The translations under genes and the position numbers were made by a program. The notes beneath the pieces were generated by a model. That model had not been told where the DNA came from, ran no database searches, and worked only from the letters and a program-made list of their open reading frames with translations. Source: Enterocloster bolteae (GTDB taxonomy: Bacteria; Bacillota_A; Clostridia; Lachnospirales; Lachnospiraceae). From it: 6,104 nt of DNA. Positions 1 to 5,150 of this stretch are shown here, in pieces (within the stretch, counting starts at the first letter, position 1; every line of letters begins with the position of its first letter). The stretch spans positions 1 through 6,104 of the forward strand of contig JAETTS010000166.1 of NCBI GenBank assembly GCA_021769025.1, written 5' to 3'.

Positions 1-790
1 TGTAAAGGAGCAGAGTTCCGGTCTTTATGCACAGGAAATGGCAGAACGAGGTTTTCTTGCTATTGCCTTTGACCCATCCTTTACAGGAGAAAGCGGCGGA
101 TATCCGAGGTACTTCAATTCGCCGGATATCAACGTTGAGGATTACCAGGCTGCGATTGATTTCCTTTCCACCCAGGACAATGTTGATCCAGAACAGATTG
201 GTATTATCGGTATCTGTGGCTGGGGCGGTATGGCACTTCAGACAGCAGCGCTGGATACCAGAGTTAAAGCCACGGCTGCCATGACGATGTACGACATGAG
301 CCGGAATACGGCACTTGGTTATTTTGATTCCATTGATGAGGACGGAAGGTATGAGTCCCGTGTTGCTTACAATCAACAGAGAACAGATGATTATAAAAAT
401 GGAACTTATACGCTGGGAGGCGGCCTTCCGGAAGAAGCACCGGAAGAAGCTCCGCAGTATGTTAAGGACTATGTGGCTTATTATAAGACCGACCGTGGCT
501 ATCATCCCCGTTCCGTCAATTCCAATAATGGGTGGGCGGCTACCGCTCCGGGCTCTCTGATGAATATGCGTTTGTTTGAGTATGCCCCTGAAATCAGAAG
601 TTCGGTTCTTCTTGTGCATGGCGAGGAAGCACATTCTTTAATGTACAGCCATGATGCATACGAACTCCTCCAGGGTGATAATAAGGAACTGTTGATAATT
701 CCGGGAGCAACCCACACAGACCTGTACGATCAGATGGATAAGATTCCGTTTGACAAATTAGAGAGCTTCTTTACGGAAGCATTCCAGTAA
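1..790 (+). CDS. Alpha/beta hydrolase with cysteine nucleophile (dienelactone hydrolase/YcjY-like), 5'-truncated by window edge
   Basis: The reading frame is open from base 2 without a stop, so the gene begins outside the window; ATG 38 is an internal Met, not the start. Numbered from that Met, the protein shows the strand-turn 'AFDPSFTGESGG' (residues 10-21), the nucleophile elbow GICGWGG with Cys60, a segment HGEEAHS (194-200) that probably supplies the catalytic acid, and a late His226 in 'GATHTDLYD'. The order Cys, acid, His and the GxCxGG elbow are typical of COG1073/YcjY-like and dienelactone-hydrolase-like enzymes; substrates in this group are mostly unknown. A lid-like insertion of about 90 residues lies between elbow and acid and contains a doubled PEEA. 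No signal peptide can be judged because the N-terminus is missing. It is 54 bp upstream of the cyclophilin-like gene and probably co-transcribed with it. Family confident, substrate unknown. Confidence 0.88.
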   Translation, partial: VKEQSSGLYAQEMAERGFLAIAFDPSFTGESGGYPRYFNSPDINVEDYQAAIDFLSTQDNVDPEQIGIIGICGWGGMALQTAALDTRVKATAAMTMYDMSRNTALGYFDSIDEDGRYESRVAYNQQRTDDYKNGTYTLGGGLPEEAPEEAPQYVKDYVAYYKTDRGYHPRSVNSNNGWAATAPGSLMNMRLFEYAPEIRSSVLLVHGEEAHSLMYSHDAYELLQGDNKELLIIPGATHTDLYDQMDKIPFDKLESFFTEAFQ

Positions 791-844
791 CCGGTGGATT
801 ACGGAGGTTGTGCGCTTTAAAAGGAGCACAGGAAAGGACACTTT

Positions 845-1369
845 ATGAAGAAAGCAGGATTAAAAAAATATGCCGTGGCACTTATGGTAGTCATTGGATT
901 GACAGCAGCTCTTACAGGAGTTGCAAGTGCGGAAATGACAGGAGAGGTTGTAACTGCATCCCAGTTGGAGGTGCGTTTTGGTGATAATGGAGCAGCCTTC
1001 ACAATGACACTTGAAAATAATGATACGGCTGCAGCTATCAAAAAGCATGTAGGGACAGCCGACTGGAGGCTTCCAATCTATCACTTTGATGATTATGATA
1101 ATTGGGAGGTGATGCAGTATTATGATATTTCATCGCGGTATGAGATTCCATCGGTTGATGTGAAAACAGTGACCTCCCAAAAAGCAGGAGAAGTGTATTA
1201 CTCCCACCCAAACAGGCTCATCCTGTTCTATGGGGACGGGGAGGTGACCGGAGACTATACAAAGATCGGAGAAATTGAGGCTGCCGATGATTTAAAAAAA
1301 GCGGTTGTTAACAATCCGATCTTACGGGGCTGGGGTAATAAGATTGTCCAGATTAAGAGCGTAAAATAA
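845..1369 (+). CDS. Exported cyclophilin-like domain protein
   Basis: A 174-residue protein with a Sec signal peptide: Lys-rich start (MKKAGLKK), hydrophobic core at about residues 9-26, and an ASA site that predicts cleavage after Ala29. There is no lipobox Cys, so the product should be released or held by the wall. The mature part opens with a beta strand and 'AFTMTLENNDTAAAI' and ends with 'LILFYGDGEVTGDYTKIGEI' plus a final hydrophobic strand. These are the recognisable blocks of the bacterial cyclophilin-like beta-barrel family (PF18050-like), which resembles cyclophilin in fold but has no proven prolyl isomerase activity. The middle (about residues 68-108) is richer in aromatic and acidic residues than I would expect for this family. 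The site AGGAAAGG (830-837), 7 nt before the ATG, supports the start. It follows the hydrolase gene by 54 bp and is followed by a terminator, so it is the last gene of its operon. Function unknown. Confidence 0.8.
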   Translation: MKKAGLKKYAVALMVVIGLTAALTGVASAEMTGEVVTASQLEVRFGDNGAAFTMTLENNDTAAAIKKHVGTADWRLPIYHFDDYDNWEVMQYYDISSRYEIPSVDVKTVTSQKAGEVYYSHPNRLILFYGDGEVTGDYTKIGEIEAADDLKKAVVNNPILRGWGNKIVQIKSVK

Positions 1370-1408
1370 GCACAGCACTGTGATTGCCAACATGGAAAGT
1401 TAATTTTC

Positions 1409-1444
1409 AAATACAGACCTTTCTGCGGGGGTCTGTATTTTTTT
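1409..1444 (+). terminator. Rho-independent terminator after the cyclophilin-like gene
   Basis: The arms AAATACAGACC (1409-1419) and GGTCTGTATTT (1430-1440) pair perfectly over 11 bp around a 10-nt loop. The right arm runs into seven consecutive T residues (1438-1444). It lies 40 bp past the stop codon and ends the hydrolase/cyclophilin-like operon. The A-rich left flank could allow weak activity on the opposite strand, but no gene converges here. Confidence 0.93.
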
Positions 1445-1640
1445 CATCATTGTATGGATTGCTTCAAACCAGGAAAAAGTTCAAGGGGTTTATGAAAAGT
1501 TTATTATTTTGTTAGGTGGACGTTATTTTAGTGGTTTAAGATAGAAAAAGAGTAGAAGATGGAACGTGCCAGGTTGGCGTTTCTATCAGAAGTTATGGAT
1601 AAAGCCATAGTAAAAAGGCATATGTAAATATTTAGTATAG
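1445..1640. other. Gene-free spacer between the two operons
   Basis: This AT-rich stretch has no ORF with a credible ribosome binding site and no tRNA-like or rRNA-like sequence. The heptamer AAAAGTT occurs twice 20 bp apart (1475-1481 and 1495-1501), and an inverted repeat lies at 1540-1587. The only small ORF seen (1595-1627, 10 codons) has no usable Shine-Dalgarno site. The stretch may hold distal regulatory sites for the promoter just downstream, but nothing here proves that. Confidence 0.6.
1540..1587. repeat. Nested inverted repeat in the intergenic spacer
   Basis: GATAGAAA (1540-1547) is the exact reverse complement of TTTCTATC (1580-1587). Inside lies a second small stem, GCCA (1568-1571) with TGGC (1575-1578) around a 3-nt loop. 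No T-run follows, so it is not a terminator. It is upstream of the promoter at 1645-1673 and would not be in that transcript. It could be a protein-binding site, part of an unrecognised RNA, or chance in AT-rich DNA. Confidence 0.3.
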
Positions 1641-1658
1641 GTATTTGATATTAAATAC
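1641..1658. promoter_or_regulatory. Probable operator palindrome overlapping the -35 box
   Basis: GTATTTGATATTAAATAC is an 18-bp palindrome with one mismatched pair (G1647/T1652): half-sites GTATTT and AAATAC around a nearly symmetrical centre. The -35 hexamer TTGATA (1645-1650) lies wholly inside it, so a dimeric regulator bound here would compete with RNA polymerase, the usual arrangement for a repressor. No regulator gene is in the window. The size suits a MarR-, TetR- or GntR-type protein but does not tell which. A second inverted pair, TAGTAT (1633-1638) and ATACTA (1655-1660), partly overlaps it. Confidence 0.5.
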
Positions 1659-1673
1659 TACTGGTATTACAAT
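1645..1673 (+). promoter_or_regulatory. Sigma-A-type promoter of the amidase/ligase/ABC operon
   Basis: The -35 box TTGATA (1645-1650) and the -10 box TACAAT (1668-1673) are separated by the ideal 17 bp, each one base off consensus. Transcription would begin near 1680, giving a leader of about 24 nt that holds little besides the AAAGGGGAGG ribosome binding site (1684-1693) of the amidase gene. There is thus no room for a riboswitch ahead of the first gene. Confidence 0.75.
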
Positions 1674-1703
1674 GGACATAAAGAAAGGGGAGGCATAAAC
1701 AGA

Positions 1704-2837
1704 ATGAATAAAATGAAAAGAATGCTGCTGTTTACAACACTGACCATAACAGGAGTGTTAACAGGGTGTGCAGGAGGGGCGCCTGTATTACAGCAGACCG
1801 CATACGCACAGAACAATGGGGCTTTGACTCAGACGGTTACGGCTGCCGGGAAAGCATCAGATGCGGCCATCACCCCGGGAAGCGAAATCATGAAGCTGGA
1901 AGACGGTTTTTCAGCAGTAAGCTATGACGGGAATTACTGGTTTGATGACTTTCTCGCTCAGGGAGGAGCCACGAACGATGCAGGAGTCATTGATTTCCTT
2001 ACCAGACATATGATGGCCGGTGAGTCACGACCGTCGCTCCGGACAGGCGGTTTCGGATGCAGCACCTTGGCGGTGAAAAGCCCGGCGGGAGAAGCTCTGT
2101 TTGGAAGGAATTTTGACTGGCAGCCATGTGAAGCCATGGTGGTCCGTTCCAGGCCGGAGGGTGCATATGCTTCTGTTTCCACGGTTAATATGGATTTTAT
2201 TCGTTCCGGCTATGGGGCAGGCCTTTCACAACTGCCGGATGAGGTCCGTACCCTGATTGCCTTATATGCTCCTCTTGACGGCATGAATGAAAAAGGTCTG
2301 GCGGTATCGGTCAATATGATACAGGATTATGATGCCATCTGTCAGGACACAGGAAAACCGAATCTTACCACGACCACGGCTATCCGGCTGTTTCTGGATC
2401 GGGCGGCCAATGTGGAGGAAGCACTGGCTCTGTTGGGACAGTATGATATGCACTCTTCTATGGGAATGATGGTGCATTTCGCACTGGCAGACAGAAGCGG
2501 CCGAAGCGTGGTGGTGGAGTATATTGATGACGAAATGGTTGTGACGGATACGCCGGCTGTGACAAATTTCTATCTGGCCGAAGGAAGAAAGCAGGGAATT
2601 GGAACAGCACAGTCCCATACCCGGTATGAGAGATTGATGAAACGTCTGGCAGAAGATGAGGAGATGGACATGGATCAGGTCAGGGATGCCTTGGACAGTG
2701 TCAGTAAGGACAATTTTGGAGAATTTGAGTCAACAGAATGGAGCATTGTTTTTAATTTAAACAACGGGGAGGCTTGTTATTATCACAGGGAGAACTATGG
2801 GAACAGTTATGTGTTTTCTGTAAATGAAGAAGCTTAA
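1704..2837 (+). CDS. Lipid-anchored linear amide C-N hydrolase (Ntn-hydrolase, choloylglycine hydrolase/penicillin acylase superfamily)
   Basis: A 377-residue predicted lipoprotein. A charged N-terminus and hydrophobic core lead to the lipobox LTGC, with lipidated Cys22. A low-complexity Ala/Thr/Gln linker (about 23-58) follows. The catalytic domain shows GFGCST with likely nucleophile Cys119, then GRNFDW (134-139; Arg135 and Asp138 match conserved substrate-site residues), GMNEKGLAVSVN (193-204), TNF (287-289), and SHTRYER (304-310) with Arg308 in the place of the conserved late Arg. Enzymes of this superfamily cut, or form by acyl transfer, linear amide bonds, using the N-terminal Cys freed by autocleavage, here between Gly118 and Cys119. 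Bile salt hydrolases and penicillin V acylases usually start directly at that Cys, so the long pro-segment is more like isopenicillin N acyltransferase. It is the first gene after the promoter at 1645-1673, with a strong ribosome site 10 nt before the ATG. Family confident, substrate unknown; a bile salt hydrolase label is not justified. Confidence 0.87.
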   Translation: MNKMKRMLLFTTLTITGVLTGCAGGAPVLQQTAYAQNNGALTQTVTAAGKASDAAITPGSEIMKLEDGFSAVSYDGNYWFDDFLAQGGATNDAGVIDFLTRHMMAGESRPSLRTGGFGCSTLAVKSPAGEALFGRNFDWQPCEAMVVRSRPEGAYASVSTVNMDFIRSGYGAGLSQLPDEVRTLIALYAPLDGMNEKGLAVSVNMIQDYDAICQDTGKPNLTTTTAIRLFLDRAANVEEALALLGQYDMHSSMGMMVHFALADRSGRSVVVEYIDDEMVVTDTPAVTNFYLAEGRKQGIGTAQSHTRYERLMKRLAEDEEMDMDQVRDALDSVSKDNFGEFESTEWSIVFNLNNGEACYYHRENYGNSYVFSVNEEA

Positions 2838-2844
2838 GTGAATG

Positions 2845-2871
2845 CCAGACAGTATGAATGGAACTGTCTGG
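2845..2871 (+). other. Stem-loop between the amidase and ligase genes
   Basis: CCAGACAGT (2845-2853) and ACTGTCTGG (2863-2871) form a perfect 9-bp stem with a 9-nt loop, starting 7 nt after the amidase stop codon. The following bases (GTATTCAG) hold no U-tract, so a standard terminator is unlikely. It could set mRNA processing or stability, or lower expression of downstream genes relative to the amidase. The longest-ORF start of the ligase (ATG 2858) would lie in the loop. Confidence 0.65.
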
Positions 2872-2889
2872 GTATTCAGTGGAACATAT

Positions 2890-2894
2890 GGAGG
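2890..2894 (+). promoter_or_regulatory. Shine-Dalgarno site fixing the ligase start
   Basis: GGAGG ends 5 nt before ATG 2900 (only 2 nt before ATG 2897). No purine-rich site precedes the longer candidate ATG 2858, whose upstream DNA is the left arm of a hairpin. This selects 2900 as the best start, with 2897 and 2888 as lesser choices. Confidence 0.75.
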
Positions 2895-2899
2895 TTATG

Positions 2900-4243
2900 A
2901 TGAATTACTTTAATTTACTGTGGAATTTATACCAGTTAAAAAGAAACACGGGAATGAGACGGGAACAATTAATAACGCTCCAGGAAAAAAAACTGAGAGA
3001 ATTGCTTGTGTATGCCTATGACAATTCAACGTATTACCACCGGGTCTTTGAGGAGGCAGGGATTACAAGAAAGCAGATTCCGCTCATGCCCCTGTCGGCA
3101 TTTCCTGTTTTGGATAAACAGCTTTTGATGGAGCATTTCAATGAACTGGTTACTGTTTCCGATTTAAAGCAGGAGGACCTGCGCCGGTTTGACCGGGAGG
3201 AAAGCACAGAACAGAAAAAATTTAAGGATGAGTACCATGTGGTCCATTCTTCCGGCAGTACAGGGACCCCAGGATATTTTGTTTATGATGAGGCGGCATG
3301 GAGCCAGATGCTCCTTGGGATTATCCGGGCCGCGCTCTGGGATATGACCATGCCCCAGATATTAAAATTGCTGTGGAAAGGCCCGCGGATCGTGTATATT
3401 GCCGCAACAGACGGCCGGTATGGCGGGGCCATGGCAGTGGGGGACGGGATAGAAGGCGTCCATGCGGACCAACTTTTCCTGGATGTCAAGACACCCCTTG
3501 CAGCATGGATTCGCCAGATTAAAGAGTTTAAACCAAATATGGTGATCGGTTATCCGTCAGCAATCAAGATTCTCGGGGAACTTGTGGAAAAAGGTGAAGT
3601 CAGCGTGGATATATTCCGCATCGTTTCCTGCGGAGAACCTCTTGGCGCCAGCTTACGGAATTATCTGGAGACAATATTTGAAGCGGACGTGGTTAATATT
3701 TATGGAGCCAGCGAATCCCTGGCCCTTGGCGTGGAAACAAGTCATGCGGAGGGAATGTATTTGTTTGACGACTTAAATTATATCGAGGTAGAGAACGGCG
3801 CCATGTACTTAACCTCCCTCTATAATTATGTACAGCCTCTGATTCGATACCGTATATCCGACCAGCTTAATTTACGGGAACCGGAGGATGGGAGCCCCTA
3901 TCCGTTTACGCTGGCAGGCAATATTATGGGGCGGAATGAGGACATGATGTGGTTTGAGGATGGACGTGGAAACAGGGATTTTCTGCATCCCCTTGTCATT
4001 GAAGGATTCTGCCTGGACGGGCTTTTAGATTACCAGTTCCGCCAGCTGGACAGTCATTCCTTTGAGATGCTGGCAGAAGTGTCAGACACAGGAAAGATAA
4101 AAGAAATCCGGGAAGAAATGATGAAGCAGATGGCGCTGCTCCTGAAAGAAAAGAGCCTGGAATATGTAAGGTTTTCCATTCGCTTTGTGGGAGAAATCCG
4201 GCCGGATCAAAGGACAGGAAAAAAGCGGCTTATTGTGGCATGA
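2900..4243 (+). CDS. PaaK/CapK-type adenylate-forming ligase (phenylacetate-CoA ligase-like)
   Basis: A 447-residue member of the ANL superfamily, COG1541 branch. From Met 2900 it shows the N-terminal block 'LRELLVYAYDNSTYYHRVFE' typical of PaaK, the phosphate-binding loop SSGSTGTPG (117-125), the adenine-site motif YGASES (268-273), RYRISD (316-321; Asp321 probably binds ribose), the hinge region GRNEDM (344-349), and RTGKK near the C-terminus (438-442), which carries the likely catalytic Lys of the mobile domain. The expected reaction is activation of a carboxylic acid with ATP to an acyl-adenylate, then transfer to CoA or another acceptor. Whether that is an aryl acid, a fatty acid or a polysaccharide-linked acid cannot be read from sequence. 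It is full length for the family and cytoplasmic, with no fused carrier domain. The start is chosen by GGAGG at 2890-2894. It follows the amidase by 62 bp and precedes the ABC ATPase by 130 bp. Paa-pathway neighbours are absent, so the paaK symbol is withheld. Confidence 0.87.
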   Translation: MNYFNLLWNLYQLKRNTGMRREQLITLQEKKLRELLVYAYDNSTYYHRVFEEAGITRKQIPLMPLSAFPVLDKQLLMEHFNELVTVSDLKQEDLRRFDREESTEQKKFKDEYHVVHSSGSTGTPGYFVYDEAAWSQMLLGIIRAALWDMTMPQILKLLWKGPRIVYIAATDGRYGGAMAVGDGIEGVHADQLFLDVKTPLAAWIRQIKEFKPNMVIGYPSAIKILGELVEKGEVSVDIFRIVSCGEPLGASLRNYLETIFEADVVNIYGASESLALGVETSHAEGMYLFDDLNYIEVENGAMYLTSLYNYVQPLIRYRISDQLNLREPEDGSPYPFTLAGNIMGRNEDMMWFEDGRGNRDFLHPLVIEGFCLDGLLDYQFRQLDSHSFEMLAEVSDTGKIKEIREEMMKQMALLLKEKSLEYVRFSIRFVGEIRPDQRTGKKRLIVA

Positions 4244-4248
4244 CGTGT

Positions 4249-4360
4249 TAAGTGCTCATAATGAGCCACTGCACTAAGCTCATGGAGGACCTCGCTAAGT
4301 GCCAGTGTCATGTATCGCACGTAAGCGGCCAAAAGACACCCGCTAAATGCTCATAACGAG
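4249..4360. repeat. Degenerate tandem array of about 47-48 bp palindromic units between ligase and ABC ATPase
   Basis: TAAGTGC or a close form recurs at 4249, 4296 and 4344 (spacing 47 and 48 bp). Inside the first two units GCAC(G)TAAGC recurs at 4271-4279 and 4317-4326, and both units end in CGC. The first and third heads match over 17 bases with two differences (4249-4265 and 4344-4360). Folding potential is strong: GCTCAT-A-ATGAGC (4254-4266) is a perfect palindrome, and 4267-4307 forms a long imperfect hairpin using CACT/AGTG, GCACT/AGTGC, AGC/GCT and GAGG-A-CCTC. No T-run follows. It resembles REP-like or MITE-like intergenic repeats, but copies elsewhere in the genome cannot be seen from here. 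The right end reaches the first base of the ATPase ribosome site. Confidence 0.65.
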
Positions 4361-4364
4361 GAGG
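4360..4364 (+). promoter_or_regulatory. Shine-Dalgarno site fixing a TTG start for the ABC ATPase
   Basis: GGAGG (within GAGGAGG) lies 9 nt before TTG 4374. The longer candidate ATG 4347 has no ribosome site upstream and sits inside the third repeat head, so the extra nine codons read from there are probably repeat sequence. Confidence 0.75.
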
Positions 4365-4373
4365 AAAAGAAAC

Positions 4374-5135
4374 TTGAAAAAGACATTATTAGCTGCCAAA
4401 GATATCAGTAAAGAGTTTGGGAAGGACCGGGGAGCGGTTCCGGTGCTGGACCATGTATCCGTGGATATTTATGAGGATGACTTTACAATCATCATGGGGC
4501 CGTCCGGGGCAGGAAAATCAACTCTGCTGTATGCCCTCAGCGGAATGGACCGTGTTTCTTCCGGGACTGTGGTTTATAAGGGAAAGGTGATTAGCCGTTT
4601 CAAAGAGCGCCAGATGGCCAAAATCCGCTCACGGGAATTTGGTTTTGTGTTTCAACAGACCCTTCTGGTAAGCAACTTAACGCTTTTCGAGAATGTGACG
4701 GTTGCAGGATATTTAGGGAAGGAACGGAAGCCGGAAGAGACCAGGAAGCAGGCAGAAACCCTGCTGGAACAGATGAATGTAGGAAGCGCCAAGGACCGGA
4801 TGCCGGCAGAGGTTTCGGGCGGTGAGGCACAGAGGGCGGCCATTGCCAGGGCCATGATCAATGAACCGGGTATCATTTTTGCAGATGAGCCAACCGGAGC
4901 TTTAAATAAAAGGAATACAGGGGAAGTTCTGGATCTTTTGACCGAATTAAATAAGGAAGGCCAGAGCATTCTGATGGTTACTCACGATCTGCGGGCAGCT
5001 GTCCGCGGGACACGGCTTCTTTACCTGGAGGACGGTAAGATTCTGGACGAACTGTCCATGCCTGTGTTCCATCCGGAAGATGAAAGGACGAGGGAGGCAG
5101 CGATCAATGACTGGCTTGCTTCTTTCCAATGGTAA
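4374..5135 (+). CDS. ABC transporter ATP-binding protein (MacB/LolD/BceA class)
   Basis: A 253-residue ATPase with every nucleotide-binding motif, numbered from TTG 4374: Walker A GPSGAGKST (42-50), Q-loop FQQ with Gln94, signature VSGGE (147-151), Walker B IIFADE with catalytic Glu172, D-loop region GALN, and switch His204 in VTHD. The form DEPTGALN is common in Firmicute ATPases that pair with FtsX/MacB-type permeases. This class moves or extracts lipids, lipoproteins, peptides or antibiotics at the membrane by mechanotransmission rather than ordinary import. The permease gene begins 15 bp after the stop codon, so the two form one complex. The C-terminal tail after the H-loop is about 49 residues and shows no extra domain. 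The TTG start rests on the GGAGG at 4360-4364. Cargo is unknown; a bacitracin-type role is possible, but no BceRS-like two-component genes are seen. Confidence 0.92.
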   Translation: MKKTLLAAKDISKEFGKDRGAVPVLDHVSVDIYEDDFTIIMGPSGAGKSTLLYALSGMDRVSSGTVVYKGKVISRFKERQMAKIRSREFGFVFQQTLLVSNLTLFENVTVAGYLGKERKPEETRKQAETLLEQMNVGSAKDRMPAEVSGGEAQRAAIARAMINEPGIIFADEPTGALNKRNTGEVLDLLTELNKEGQSILMVTHDLRAAVRGTRLLYLEDGKILDELSMPVFHPEDERTREAAINDWLASFQW

Positions 5136-5150
5136 CGAGGGGGTTCTATA

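Noticed and set aside
809..830. Small hairpin TGTGC/GCACA between the hydrolase and cyclophilin-like genes
   Set aside because: Only 5 bp plus a 3-4 bp inner stem with a tiny loop; too weak to separate from chance.
1595..1627. Ten-codon ORF (MDKAIVKRHM) ahead of the promoter
   Set aside because: No clear ribosome site, very short, and upstream of the only convincing promoter.
1704..2837. Bile salt hydrolase (bsh) call for the amidase
   Set aside because: The family is right, but the nucleophile is preceded by a lipoprotein signal and long pro-segment, unlike classic bile salt hydrolases, and nothing in the sequence shows bile salt specificity.
2858..2899. Longer ligase start at ATG 2858 (14 extra residues)
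   Set aside because: It has no Shine-Dalgarno site, lies in the loop of a 9-bp hairpin, and the added residues do not resemble PaaK-type N-termini; GGAGG at 2890-2894 favours 2900.
4267..4307. Hairpin as a terminator after the ligase
   Set aside because: The stem is imperfect and is followed by TCATGTATC, not a U-tract; it fits better as part of a repeat array.
4249..4360. CRISPR array
   Set aside because: The repeated blocks are short and degenerate, there are only two and a half units, inner parts also repeat, and no cas genes are present.
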